Shown here: positions 1-7,008 of the stretch, piece by piece
How the letters are laid out: each line of letters opens with the position of its first letter
Numbering within the stretch: position 1 is the first letter of the stretch
Assembly (NCBI GenBank): GCA_017438675.1
Contig: JAFRUW010000189.1
Location: forward strand, 1 to 12,768
From: Oscillospiraceae bacterium
GTDB lineage: Bacteria; Bacillota; Clostridia; Oscillospirales; Oscillospiraceae
DNA: 12,768 nt
Reading direction: 5' to 3'
The notes under the pieces: model-generated
The model's database searches: none
What the model was told of the DNA's origin: nothing
Seen by the model: only the letters and a program-made list of their open reading frames with translations
Position numbers and translations under genes: made by a program

Positions 1-275
1 ATCTGACGGGTGGATGTCTGGGGATTGCCGCACCAGTTGGTGGTGAGGAAAGAGACAGCGAAATCGTCCACCGTGGCAGTTCTTGCCTCGATGTTCTTTT
101 CCGCTTCGATAACCACGGCATAGACTTCCTCGCCGTAGCCGTAGCACTTGGAGTAGATATCGAAGTTGCCTCCGATAACTGCCTCCTCGTCATCTGCCAT
201 TGCGACAGCAGACAACGCGAATACCAGCGCGATGCACAAGACAAGCGCCAGTGCCAGGGATAATTTTTTCTTCAT
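1..275 (-). CDS. Secreted protein, N-terminal fragment; EstA-type esterase Ig-like N-terminus likely
   Basis: Partial gene; the 3' part lies beyond the left edge. It starts at ATG 275-273, preceded by AAGGAG at good spacing. Residues 1 to about 27 form a classic Sec signal peptide: MKKK, a hydrophobic Leu/Ala/Val core, then an AMA cleavage motif before an acidic DDEE. The mature start contains the segment VYAVVIEAEKNIEARTATV followed by DDFAV, which resembles the beta-sandwich (Ig-like) N-terminal domain ahead of alpha/beta-hydrolase domains in secreted EstA/Est1-type esterases. The likely product is therefore a secreted esterase or peptidase of the alpha/beta-hydrolase fold, but the catalytic domain is not in view, so only 'secreted protein' is certain. 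A sigma-A promoter lies at 401-429, giving a 5' leader of roughly 115 nt. Confidence 0.7.
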   Translation of the reverse strand, partial: MKKKLSLALALVLCIALVFALSAVAMADDEEAVIGGNFDIYSKCYGYGEEVYAVVIEAEKNIEARTATVDDFAVSFLTTNWCGNPQTSTRQ

Positions 276-400
276 GGTTCTTCTCCTTTTCTAAAGAATT
301 TTTTATAACAAAGGCTTTCACCTGTGTTACCGAGGGACATTTTTAATATCGGCAAATACAAATTCTGCAAAATGCATAACAGCACAGTCTGTCAATACAA

Positions 401-429
401 ATTATTCCACAATTTGAATATTTTGTCAA
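401..429 (-). promoter_or_regulatory. Sigma-A promoter for the secreted protein gene
   Basis: On the minus strand a perfect -35 TTGACA (424-429) is followed after 17 nt by AATAAT (401-406), one base from the -10 consensus. It faces the secreted-protein gene at 275. A second TTGACA at 390-395 has no good -10 partner and was not preferred. Confidence 0.7.
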
Positions 430-471
430 CACATTTCGCATAATAATTATTTCACAAACGATTGATTTGGC

Positions 472-510
472 GCCGGCAAACGATGATTAAAGCATCGGCG
501 CCTTGCCGGC
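472..510. repeat. Compound palindrome with two competing stems
   Basis: GCCGGCAA (472-479) pairs with TTGCCGGC (503-510). Inside it CGATG (481-485) pairs with CATCG (493-497) around a 7-nt loop. GGCGCC occurs at both 469-474 and 497-502 and could form an alternative stem. There is no U-tract on either side, so it does not look like a terminator. It lies upstream of the promoter at 401-429. The sequence CAAACGAT(T)GATT is also repeated imperfectly at about 456-468 and 477-488. Confidence 0.55.
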
Positions 511-549
511 TGTTTGTGTGAGGCGATGCTGCGTGTCGGAAAAATAAAG

Positions 550-587
550 AGGGGCTGTAGCAAAATACGTTTTTTGCTACAACCCCT
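550..587 (-). terminator. Rho-independent terminator of the lipoprotein operon
   Basis: The arms at 551-565 and 572-586 pair over 15 bp around a 6-nt loop. The one mismatch on the plus strand (C/A) becomes a G-U pair in the minus-strand transcript, which is then followed by a T-rich tail (TCTTTATTTTT). Both facts assign it to the minus-strand gene ending at 618. Confidence 0.85.
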
Positions 588-617
588 CGGATGATTATGG
601 AATTGCTGACGGACTGT

Positions 618-1613
618 CTATTTTTCGATTATTTCAAAGGCGGTACCGGAGCCGGTGCGATCCGCGTACCCCGCGCCTTCGGGCGTTATGCCGATGAGGA
701 TCACCGTGCCGCCCTCGGTGACGGAATAAACCCTGAGACTGAAGCCTTCAAAGGTGAAGTCGGGCTCATAAAGGGCAATGCTTTCCGAAGCGGGTTTAGC
801 GCCGGTGATCGCCTGATAATACTCCGCGGCGCTTTGCATCAGCGGATCGCCGGCGACGGGCTCCGCCTCATAAAGAAGGTCTTCGATGTTCTGATAATCC
901 GTGCCTTTGAGGGAGGTGTCCACATAGCACACACCGTCATCGTTCACGGCAATGAGACAGATGGCGTCCACGCTGCTGTAAGCCGTGAATGAGGTGAACT
1001 CTCCGCCGCTTATGACAATGGTACCCTGGGGAACCAGAGTGTAATCGCCCGGACCGCGATAATCCTCCAGATACGCCGCCGCGTATGATTTAAGCGTCTC
1101 GGTATTGTCGGAGCCGGAGAACTCGTCGTATACCTCAAGGTTCAGGAGATCGATAAGATCATCCTCGTTCTCCTCGCCGTTATAGGCATACTCCAGGCAG
1201 TATATGTTGTCGTCGGTAAGTGTGTATATATAGTAGTAGCTGGAATCGTCTTTTACGTAGATATCTCTGTCAAAGCTGTTGGATGAGAGCATTTTGGAGT
1301 ACATATCCACATCCATCGCCTCCGGGTATTCCTGAGCGGAAAGACCGGAAAACCTGTTTTCGGCAATGGAGAGCTTTATGGAGAGATCCTTATCCTCATC
1401 TTTGAACTCGTAGTAGTCTTTGCCGGAGTCGGTCAGGGTAAAGCTGGCAGGGTAGGTCAGCAGGAAACCGTCATCCTCGGAGCCGAAGGAAGAGACTTCG
1501 GTTTCGGAGGCCGAGACAGGGGGAGCATGGGATTCCCCGGATTCCTGCGTCATGATCCCGCAGCCCGAGAAAAGCATGGCGCAGATAACGGCAAGCAGTA
1601 CCAACCGTTTCAT
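618..1613 (-). CDS. Lipoprotein of unknown function
   Basis: 331 aa. The chosen start is ATG 1613-1611, because it gives a proper lipoprotein signal: MKRL, a hydrophobic run LVLLAVICAMLF, then the lipobox FSGC at residues 15-18. An upstream in-frame ATG at 1658 would bury this signal. The stop is TAG. The start lies one base after the TGA of the upstream gene (TGATATG), so translation is probably coupled. After the lipidated Cys comes a short Ser/Glu-rich linker, then a domain beginning DGFLLTYPASFTL that resembles PsbP-like or other extracytoplasmic domains scoring 'YP..F' strands, and a second segment (about 190-330) rich in beta-strand patterns. It is rich in Asp/Glu/Tyr, as expected for a protein anchored on the outer face of the membrane. 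No catalytic motif was recognised, and no specific function is proposed. Confidence 0.85.
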   Translation of the reverse strand: MKRLVLLAVICAMLFSGCGIMTQESGESHAPPVSASETEVSSFGSEDDGFLLTYPASFTLTDSGKDYYEFKDEDKDLSIKLSIAENRFSGLSAQEYPEAMDVDMYSKMLSSNSFDRDIYVKDDSSYYYIYTLTDDNIYCLEYAYNGEENEDDLIDLLNLEVYDEFSGSDNTETLKSYAAAYLEDYRGPGDYTLVPQGTIVISGGEFTSFTAYSSVDAICLIAVNDDGVCYVDTSLKGTDYQNIEDLLYEAEPVAGDPLMQSAAEYYQAITGAKPASESIALYEPDFTFEGFSLRVYSVTEGGTVILIGITPEGAGYADRTGSGTAFEIIEK

Positions 1614-1614
1614 A

Positions 1615-1992
1615 TCAGTGGAAGAACCCCGATAAGGACGATTGGAAATAAAGCACAAGAATACCGATCAGAATCGAAGCGGCGCCTATGGCGATGATAA
1701 GCCAGTGGGAGGCGGCGGTGGACAGGATATCCTTTGACACGTCGTAATACATGGTTTCCGCCGTGCCCACGGGATTCTTAGTCTTGTTGCCGCATTTCAC
1801 CGTTTTCTCTTCGCCGCAATAATCAAACGTGTATTCCGTGTACAAAAACCGTCCAGAATCGCTTTTGGCTATGTTTTTCAGTGTTGCCTCTACCTTTGCC
1901 ATGCCTGCTTTGCCTGAGCCCTTCACGGCGGAGTATATGACCATGATCCCGACTGCGATGAGGAAGAAGCCGAGAAACGCAAATGGACGCAT
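1615..1992 (-). CDS. Membrane protein, DUF3592-like
   Basis: 125 aa. The start at ATG 1992 is chosen because GGAGGT sits 7 nt upstream. The longer in-frame start at 2094 lies upstream of the likely promoter and adds a poorly fitting N-terminus. The architecture is one transmembrane helix (about residues 5-20), an extracytoplasmic domain of about 65 residues with YTEYTFDY...GEEKTV and a Cys pair (CGEEKTVKCG), then a second helix (about 92-112). This two-helix layout with a small beta domain resembles DUF3592-type proteins, which often carry 'Y.Y.v.G..y' motifs. The role is unknown. It forms an operon with the following lipoprotein, with a 1-nt gap between stop and start. Confidence 0.8.
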   Translation of the reverse strand: MRPFAFLGFFLIAVGIMVIYSAVKGSGKAGMAKVEATLKNIAKSDSGRFLYTEYTFDYCGEEKTVKCGNKTKNPVGTAETMYYDVSKDILSTAASHWLIIAIGAASILIGILVLYFQSSLSGFFH

Positions 1993-2059
1993 ACGAACAC
2001 CTCCAGAGGGGTCGGAGCGGATAAAACGAACAATACCCGCAATTATAAAATATGTGATA

Positions 2060-2088
2060 ATTATACACAATGTTTCCCCTTGTGTAAA
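2060..2088 (-). promoter_or_regulatory. Sigma-A promoter of the membrane protein/lipoprotein operon
   Basis: The minus strand has TTTACA (2083-2088), a 17-nt spacer and a perfect TATAAT (2060-2065). Transcription would begin near 2053, leaving about a 60-nt leader before the start at 1992. This supports that start over the one at 2094. Confidence 0.75.
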
Positions 2089-2176
2089 TGACATACTGGT
2101 TACAAAGTTCGGAAAATGGCTGAATTATTGTAATTTTTTGTGAGATTTGAAGGGACGTTCCGCTGAAAACAAAGCC

Positions 2177-2209
2177 AAAACCGAAGCCCGGAAAACAGAC
2201 TTCGGTTTT
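2177..2209 (-). terminator. Terminator after the fabG-like gene
   Basis: A perfect 10-bp stem, AAAACCGAAG (2177-2186) with CTTCGGTTTT (2200-2209), encloses a 13-nt loop. On the minus strand it is followed by TTTTGGCTTTGTTTT. It lies 30 nt past the stop of the dehydrogenase gene. Confidence 0.8.
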
Positions 2210-2239
2210 ACTGGAAACTTTCGGATTTGTTTTGAAGAG

Positions 2240-2944
2240 TTATATCACGATCCCGCCGTTGGGGCTGATGACCTGACCGGTGATGAACCGTGCCTTTGGG
2301 GAGACAAGGAACGATACGGTTTCGGCGATGTCCTCCGGCGTTCCGATGACGCCGAGGGGTGTCTCGTCCTTCAGCGCGTCGATATCCTTCGCAGTGAGGT
2401 GCTTGTTCATGTCCGTGTCGATAACTCCCGGAGCTACGCAGTTCACCGTGATGTTTGACGGCCCCAGCTCCTTTGCCAGAGCCTTTGTGAGCCCGATAAT
2501 CGCCGCCTTGGTGGCGGAATACGCCGCCTCGCAGGAGGCGCCGGTGATACCCCATATGGAGGATACCGTCACGATGGAGCCGGCCTTTTCGTGTATCATG
2601 TGGGGCAGGGCGCATCTTATGCAGTTATACGTCCCGTCTACGTTTACGGCAAAGATCCTTCTCCACTCTTCGGGGGTGACGTCGGTAAACAGGCCGGTGA
2701 TGCTGATCCCGGCGCAGCAGACGAGAATGTCCACGGGACCGATAAGGTCAAACATTTCCTTCACCCGGCCGCTGTCCGCCACGTCGCACCGAACTGCCCT
2801 GCAGCCCAGCTCCATGGCCAGATCAGCCGCCGCGTCCCCGGAATTCAGATACGTTATCACCACGTCATAGCCGTCTCTTTGGAGGGCTTTGGCGCAGGCG
2901 GCGCCGATACCCCGTGACCCGCCGGTTATAAGTGCAGTTTTCAT
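2240..2944 (-). CDS. fabG: Short-chain dehydrogenase/reductase, FabG-like (3-oxoacyl-ACP reductase family)
   Basis: 234 aa, the usual length for classical SDRs. The NAD(P)-binding Rossmann motif TGGSRGIG is at residues 7-14, and Asp54 (CDV) is at the adenine-binding position. The NNAG motif is altered to CCAG (76-79). The catalytic triad Ser129, Tyr142 and Lys146 has the correct 13 and 4 residue spacing (SS..., YSATK), followed by the PG motif (172-173) and a C-terminal TGQVISPNGG. AGGAGG lies just upstream of ATG 2944. FabG proteins reduce 3-oxoacyl-ACP with NADPH in fatty-acid elongation, but many paralogues act on other ketones. The gene follows the histidine kinase gene by 27 nt, away from any fab cluster, so it may be a paralogue with another substrate; the symbol is by family resemblance only. 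Confidence 0.85.
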   Translation of the reverse strand: MKTALITGGSRGIGAACAKALQRDGYDVVITYLNSGDAAADLAMELGCRAVRCDVADSGRVKEMFDLIGPVDILVCCAGISITGLFTDVTPEEWRRIFAVNVDGTYNCIRCALPHMIHEKAGSIVTVSSIWGITGASCEAAYSATKAAIIGLTKALAKELGPSNITVNCVAPGVIDTDMNKHLTAKDIDALKDETPLGVIGTPEDIAETVSFLVSPKARFITGQVISPNGGIVI

Positions 2945-2971
2945 ATTGTTACCTCCTGCCGCAGACCGGCA

Positions 2972-4231
2972 TTATTTTAAAATAACAGTGAAGACGATGG
3001 AATCATCGGAATCGCAGTGAGCGTAGATCTCACCGCCGTGGGCGTCAACTATTGCCTGCGCCACAGCCAGGCCTATGCCGCTGCCGGACGTCTCTTTGGA
3101 GCGGGAGCTTTCCCCTGTGTAAAAGCGGTCGAACAGCCTCTCCACATCCAGACCCCTCACCTGATCCGATGTGTTGAAAAGGGAGAGATATATGCTGTTC
3201 TTGAAGCGGGAGAGATCAAGCTCGATCCTGCCGCCGTCGTTGGTGTATTTGATGGCGTTGTCGCAGAGGATGGCAAGGAGCTTCCGCAGGTACACATCGC
3301 TGCCGCTTATGATTATCCCCGGCTCGATGTTCTGGCTGTAGCAGAACCCCCTCAGCTCCGCCATATCCCGGAAGGGTTCGGCGATTTCGGAGACAAGGGC
3401 GGAGAGGTCGAAGTTTTCAAAGCGGAGGGCGACGGTGTCCTCACTGAGCTTCGACACGTCTATGAGATCGGTCACCAGCTTTTTCAGCCGGGACACCTGC
3501 TTTTTCGTACTGTCAACCCAGGGGTTATCCCCGTCCTCAAGGCTCAGCACGTCCATATTCGCTCCGATAACGGCGATGGGCGTTTTCAGGTCATGGCTGG
3601 CGTTTGTTATGAACTGCTTTTGCCTGTCCATGGACCTTGCCGCGTCCTTCACCACGCTGTTTGAGATGAGGTACACTGCCCCCGCCGCCACAAGAAGACA
3701 GGCGGCGGCCACAAGGACCGACATGCGGAGGAGGCTGTGAAAGAATGCCAGAGAGTTTTCAATATTTACGAATACTACTGTTTTTGTGCCCGAACCGTCT
3801 TCAAAAATGCCGTATCGATAGGTTTTTACGCCGCCCCGATCCTTGTAGCTGTTGAGGGCGGAGCGAACCAGCTCCCGGGCGTCGTTTTCCGTTATTCCCG
3901 GGATCCTGCCGATATCCTCCGCCGAAACAGTCCTGTCGGGAAGCTGACGGATCACGAAAAAAGTCACCTCATCCCCCGAGGGCAGGGGATCGGAATAGGG
4001 GCTCTTACCGTCCCCGGCGGAGAGATCCCTGTTTGGGGGCCATGAGCCGTACCATTCGTAATAATCGCTGTTTTCGGTTATGAATCCGTAAAGCCTGTCG
4101 ATGTCGCCGTCGGCAACGGAGGAGATGTTGGAGAACACCGTCATGTTTATGGATACGGCAACGATGACAATGACCGAGAGAACAGAGGTCAGGGCAAGGG
4201 TTATGAACCTCATTCTGAGACGTTTTATCAT
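2972..4231 (-). CDS. Membrane-bound sensor histidine kinase
   Basis: 419 aa. The start is ATG 4231, preceded by GGAG at 6 nt; the in-frame ATG at 4243 has no such site. The order is transmembrane helix 1 (about residues 10-32), an extracytoplasmic sensor region of about 130 residues, transmembrane helix 2 (about 168-192), then HisKA with phospho-acceptor His213 in FITNASHDLKTP. The HATPase domain has the N-box LLAILCDNAIKYTNDGG (Asn325) and the G2 box GSGIGLAVAQ. The G1 box is SLFNTSD rather than DxGxG; many Firmicutes kinases carry Asn there, so it is probably active. There is no clear HAMP domain between helix 2 and HisKA. It would autophosphorylate with ATP and pass phosphate to the regulator encoded just upstream. 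The 72-nt gap between the two genes contains a small CGCCG/CGGCG hairpin (4280-4295). The signal sensed is unknown. Confidence 0.92.
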   Translation of the reverse strand: MIKRLRMRFITLALTSVLSVIVIVAVSINMTVFSNISSVADGDIDRLYGFITENSDYYEWYGSWPPNRDLSAGDGKSPYSDPLPSGDEVTFFVIRQLPDRTVSAEDIGRIPGITENDARELVRSALNSYKDRGGVKTYRYGIFEDGSGTKTVVFVNIENSLAFFHSLLRMSVLVAAACLLVAAGAVYLISNSVVKDAARSMDRQKQFITNASHDLKTPIAVIGANMDVLSLEDGDNPWVDSTKKQVSRLKKLVTDLIDVSKLSEDTVALRFENFDLSALVSEIAEPFRDMAELRGFCYSQNIEPGIIISGSDVYLRKLLAILCDNAIKYTNDGGRIELDLSRFKNSIYLSLFNTSDQVRGLDVERLFDRFYTGESSRSKETSGSGIGLAVAQAIVDAHGGEIYAHCDSDDSIVFTVILK

Positions 4232-4303
4232 TTTAATCTCCATTCTGCCGCTTGCAGCATAAACGGCTTCGCAGAATTTCGCCGCGTAAACGGCGCATCT
4301 GAC

Positions 4304-5005
4304 TCAAAACAGATCGTCAGGTTTGTTTCGGACTTGTTTTTCCTCCAGCGAATAGCCCACGCCGCGCTTTGCGCGTATTTCGGCGGGAGCGCCAAGCTCC
4401 TGAAGCTTTTTCCGCAGGTGGGATATGTACACCCATACCACGTTGATCTCAGCATCCGAGTCCCAGCCCCAGATGCGGTCCATCATATAATTTGCCGATA
4501 TGACGTGGCGGGGACGGGAGATGAACAGCTCCATCAGCCGGAATTCCTTGTTGCCGAGGGTCACGGACCTGCCCTCATAGCTCAGCTCGTATTTTGACTT
4601 GTTGAGAATGAGGCCGTTAAACTCCGCAGTGTCGGGGGCGTAAGAGTTCTGTCGGCGGAGGATGGCGTTTATCCTCGCCAGAAGCTCCTCCGTCTCGAAA
4701 GGCTTGGTTATATAGTCGTCGGCCCCGGAGTTGAGGCCTGTGAGCCTGTCCTCCAGCTCGCTTTTCGCCGTTAAGAGGATCACCGGGGTGCGGACGCCGC
4801 GGCTCCGCATGTGCTTCAGGGCCTCAAGACCCGAGAGCTTCGGCATCATTATGTCCATTATTATGCAGTCGTAGTTGCCGGTTGAGCTGTACCTGAGTGC
4901 GTCGCCGCCGTCGTAAACGGTGTCCACATCATAGCCGCTGTGCTTTAAAATCGCAGTTACGGCGTTTGCCAGATCCCTTTCATCGTCCGCAAGAAGAAGC
5001 CGCAT
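4304..5005 (-). CDS. Response regulator, OmpR/PhoB family
   Basis: 233 aa. The start is ATG 5005 with GGGGAGG 8 nt upstream. Upstream in-frame ATGs would add an unrelated hydrophobic stretch that lies beyond the promoter. The receiver domain (1-115) shows the acidic pair Asp7/Asp8, phospho-acceptor Asp51 in IIMDIMMPKLSG, Thr79 (LLTAK) and Lys101 (ITKPF). A winged-helix DNA-binding domain (about 125-225) follows, with the PhoB-type strands LTLGNKEFRLMELF-like, the recognition helix region VVWVYISHLRKKL and the wing RAKRGVGYSLE. It is the DNA-binding output of the kinase encoded next to it, and the two genes form an operon with the FabG-like gene. It is divergent from ilvE, whose promoter lies within the same 157-nt gap. 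Regulon unknown. Confidence 0.93.
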   Translation of the reverse strand: MRLLLADDERDLANAVTAILKHSGYDVDTVYDGGDALRYSSTGNYDCIIMDIMMPKLSGLEALKHMRSRGVRTPVILLTAKSELEDRLTGLNSGADDYITKPFETEELLARINAILRRQNSYAPDTAEFNGLILNKSKYELSYEGRSVTLGNKEFRLMELFISRPRHVISANYMMDRIWGWDSDAEINVVWVYISHLRKKLQELGAPAEIRAKRGVGYSLEEKQVRNKPDDLF

Positions 5006-5032
5006 ATTATCGCCTCCCCGTGGTTTTTTACC

Positions 5033-5062
5033 ATTGTACCACAGATAATGAAAAGTGGGCAA
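5033..5062 (-). promoter_or_regulatory. Sigma-A promoter of the response regulator operon
   Basis: On the minus strand TTGCCC (5057-5062), an 18-nt spacer and TACAAT (5033-5038) with an upstream TGG (extended -10) face the regulator gene at 5005. Confidence 0.6.
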
Positions 5063-5096
5063 CAGCGAAAAAAATAAAAAATGCAGGAAAAAGCTA

Positions 5097-5124
5097 TTGC
5101 AGACTGCAAAATGAGTGATATAAT
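5097..5124 (+). promoter_or_regulatory. Sigma-A promoter of ilvE
   Basis: TTGCAG (5097-5102), a 16-nt spacer and a perfect TATAAT (5119-5124) preceded by TGA (extended -10, 5116-5118). The start of transcription would be near 5131, about 30 nt before the ilvE start codon, with TGAGGT at 5151-5156 as ribosome binding site. It is back to back with the regulator promoter at 5033-5062. An intact promoter suggests the interrupted gene is still transcribed. Confidence 0.75.
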
Positions 5125-5162
5125 ACAGAGTTGTAAAATACAAAAAGAATTGAGGTATCACT

Positions 5163-6230
5163 ATGGAACAGATCAAGGTTACTCTCACCGAAACGCCGAA
5201 GCAGCTCCCTGATTTCAACGACCTGCCTTTCGGCACATATTTCTCCGATCACATGTTCGTCATGAACTATGTGGCAGGCGAGGGCTGGATTAATCCCCGC
5301 ATCGTACCCTACGGTCCCTTTGAGCTTGACCCCTCCTGCATGGTGTTCCACTACGCACAGGAGATTTTTGAGGGCCTCAAGGCTTACCGTACAGCCGACG
5401 GCACCATCCAGCTTTTCAGACCCTACGAGAACTTCAAGAGACTCAACAACTCCGCCGACCGTCTCTGCATCCCCAAGGTGGACGTGGACTTCTGCGTCGA
5501 CGCGCTGAAGCAGCTTGTTGAGATCGACAAGAGATGGGTCCCCACAGTCGAGAACGCAAGCCTTTACATCAGGCCCTTCGTTTTCGCAACAGATCATCAT
5601 GTGGGCGTTCACGCAAGCCACACATATACCTTCTGCATCATCCTCTCCCCCTCCGGCAGCTACTACAAGGAGGGCATCAACCCCGTCAGCATCATGATCG
5701 AGGACGAGGACGTCAGAGCCGTCTAGGGCGGCACCGGCTTCACAAAGTGCGGCGGCAACTATGCGGCTTCCATCAGAGCCGGCGAAAAGGCCGCTTCCCA
5801 GGGCTTCTCCCAGGTCCTGTGGCTTGACGGCGTACACAGAAAGTACATCGGGGAAGTCGGCAGCATGAACATCATGTTCAAGATCGACGGCACTGTCATC
5901 ACCCCCGAGCTTCAGGGCAGCGTCCTTCCCGGCATCACCAGAAAGTCCATCCTGCAGGTCTGCCGCGAGTGGGGCCTCCCCGTTGAGGAAAGACCCATCA
6001 CCATCGATGAGCTCATCGAGTCCATCGAGGCCGGCAAGGTCGAGGAGATCTGGGGCACCGGTACAGCGGCTGTCGTTTCCCCCGTGGGCGAGGTCGCCTA
6101 TAAGGGCAAGGAATACGTCATCGGCGGCGGCAAGATCGGCGAGCTCACCCAGAAGCTGTACGACGAGCTGACAGGCATCCAGTGGGGCAGAAAGGAAGAC
6201 ACCCGCGGCTGGATCGTAAAGGTCTGCTGA
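5163..6230 (+). pseudogene. ilvE: Branched-chain amino acid aminotransferase with an in-frame TAG at codon 188
   Basis: The frame runs 356 codons from ATG 5163 to TGA 6228-6230, the normal length of class IV (fold IV) branched-chain aminotransferases, but codon 188 (5724-5726) is TAG. Family hallmarks flank the stop in the same frame: EIFEGLKAYR at about 63-72, LFRPYENFKRLNNSADRLC, the PLP-lysine motif FTKCGGNYAAS (Lys195), VLWLDGVHRKYIGEVGSMN and EEIWGTGTAAVVSPVGE. The family usually reads VRAVKGGTG or similar here, so TAG most simply replaces a Lys AAG (one base). That Lys is not the catalytic one. A product ending at residue 187 would lack Lys195 and the whole PLP-binding domain and would be inactive. 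The enzyme transaminates Leu, Ile and Val with 2-oxoglutarate. The promoter, ribosome binding site and terminator are intact. Alternatives are a sequence error, a recent nonsense mutation, or amber suppression. Confidence 0.9.
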
Positions 6231-6254
6231 TTGAACAATAACGCATATAAAAAC

Positions 6255-6286
6255 CGGAACGGTGTTTTCGCCGTTCCGATTTTTTT
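6255..6286 (+). terminator. Terminator of ilvE
   Basis: A perfect 8-bp stem CGGAACGG/CCGTTCCG (6255-6262, 6271-6278) with an 8-nt loop is followed by ATTTTTTT. It begins 24 nt after the ilvE stop codon. Confidence 0.9.
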
Positions 6287-6366
6287 GTGTGTTTTTTGCC
6301 ATGTCCGGTTCCACGCCGCCCGCCCGATTTTGCGTTTTTTGCCGGGGTTGGTTGGGTGCGTGTCAG

Positions 6367-6403
6367 GCCCCCTTGTGTAAAGGGGGCTGTCACCGCAGGT
6401 GAC
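6367..6403. repeat. Double-hairpin intergenic repeat element
   Basis: Two hairpins nearly abut: GCCCCCTT/AAGGGGGC (6367-6374, 6380-6387, 5-nt loop) and GTCACC/GGTGAC (6389-6394, 6398-6403, 3-nt loop GCA), followed by TGGGGGATTGT. This arrangement resembles the dispersed intergenic repeats common in Faecalibacterium and related Oscillospiraceae. That resemblance is from memory; only one copy is present here. Confidence 0.6.
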
Positions 6404-6845
6404 TGGGGGATTGTCTTTTCATTTTGCAGTAATGCCGTTGTTATCACTGCCTTTTCATCGCCTGCGCGGCGAGCGCCATATTTCTGTCCCGCCAGAAATA
6501 CGGAAAAGAGGCGGCCGAAGGGCAACGGCTTAATATGCCGTTTCCCCTTGGAACCCCTTCCCTGAAACGGAAAGCACAGCCACAGAAATAGAATTGGCGA
6601 AAACGATAGAAAGCATGTCTGATACTGCCTGCTTCTAACTCGCTCAGCCGCTTACTGCGGTGGAAAACTTTAGCTTTGCCGCTCTCCCGTGTCTGAGCAG
6701 GAGCGTTCAGCGGACGTTAGACGCAGAGACTATTAAGGTTCAGGGATACCGCAAAACCGTATACGTACAACATATTTCACGACCGGACGAAGGATTTGTT
6801 TCCACCGGGGGGATTCAAAAGGGGGAAAGCCTTTTGTGTGCTTTG

Positions 6846-6871
6846 GTTACTTTCTCACAAGAGAAAGTAAC
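6846..6871. repeat. 11-bp perfect hairpin
   Basis: GTTACTTTCTC (6846-6856) pairs perfectly with GAGAAAGTAAC (6861-6871) around the loop ACAA. There is no U-tract on either side, so it is not an obvious terminator. The surrounding sequence (TTTTGTGTGCTTTG before it, GCCCCGGGC after it) resembles a dispersed clostridial intergenic element. Confidence 0.5.
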
Positions 6872-6986
6872 TGCCCCGGGCATAGCGGAATAATAATCTT
6901 TTTTCTTGTTGTTTTGATTTTTCAGAAGGTAAGTTTTAAGTAAAATAGAATACTACACGGTTGGTTTTATTCGGTGCGTTTTGCAG

Positions 6987-7008
6987 GGGTCGATGCCTTC
7001 ATCGACCC
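6987..7008. repeat. 9-bp perfect hairpin (GGGTCGATG/CATCGACCC)
   Basis: GGGTCGATG (6987-6995) and CATCGACCC (7000-7008) enclose the loop CCTT. A second hairpin, TCATCGC/GCGATGA (7018-7024, 7034-7040), follows 9 nt later. Both contain the GCGATG/CATCG theme and may belong to one REP-like element. Confidence 0.55.

Larger units (their letters stand above)
276..549. other. Intergenic region, no gene seen
   Basis: This AT-rich stretch between the secreted-protein gene and the lipoprotein operon contains the promoter at 401-429 and the palindrome at 472-510. No reading frame with a ribosome binding site was seen on either strand. Confidence 0.7.

Noticed and set aside
390..395. A second TTGACA box on the minus strand
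   Set aside because: No acceptable -10 sequence lies 16-18 nt downstream.
2280..2870. Plus-strand open frame of 196 codons opposite the fabG-like gene
   Set aside because: Shadow frame; the minus strand carries complete SDR motifs and a strong ribosome binding site.
3017..3664. Plus-strand open frame of 215 codons opposite the histidine kinase
   Set aside because: Shadow frame; the kinase motifs on the other strand are unmistakable.
5724..5726. Reassigned TAG genetic code
   Set aside because: TAG ends the lipoprotein at 618 and yqfC in contexts where readthrough makes no sense, so only local suppression or mutation remains.
5094..6314. A 406-codon open frame on the minus strand opposite ilvE
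   Set aside because: It mirrors the codon bias of the real gene, lacks a ribosome binding site and family motifs, and spans both the ilvE promoter and terminator.
6145..6525. Minus-strand open frame of 126 codons over the ilvE end and its flank
   Set aside because: It crosses the ilvE terminator and the repeat at 6367-6403; its Pro/Arg-rich sequence is typical of translated repeats.
6660..6893. Plus-strand open frame of 77 codons in the hairpin-rich gap
   Set aside because: It has no ribosome binding site, and its end is encoded by the 11-bp hairpin, so it reads as a translated repeat element.
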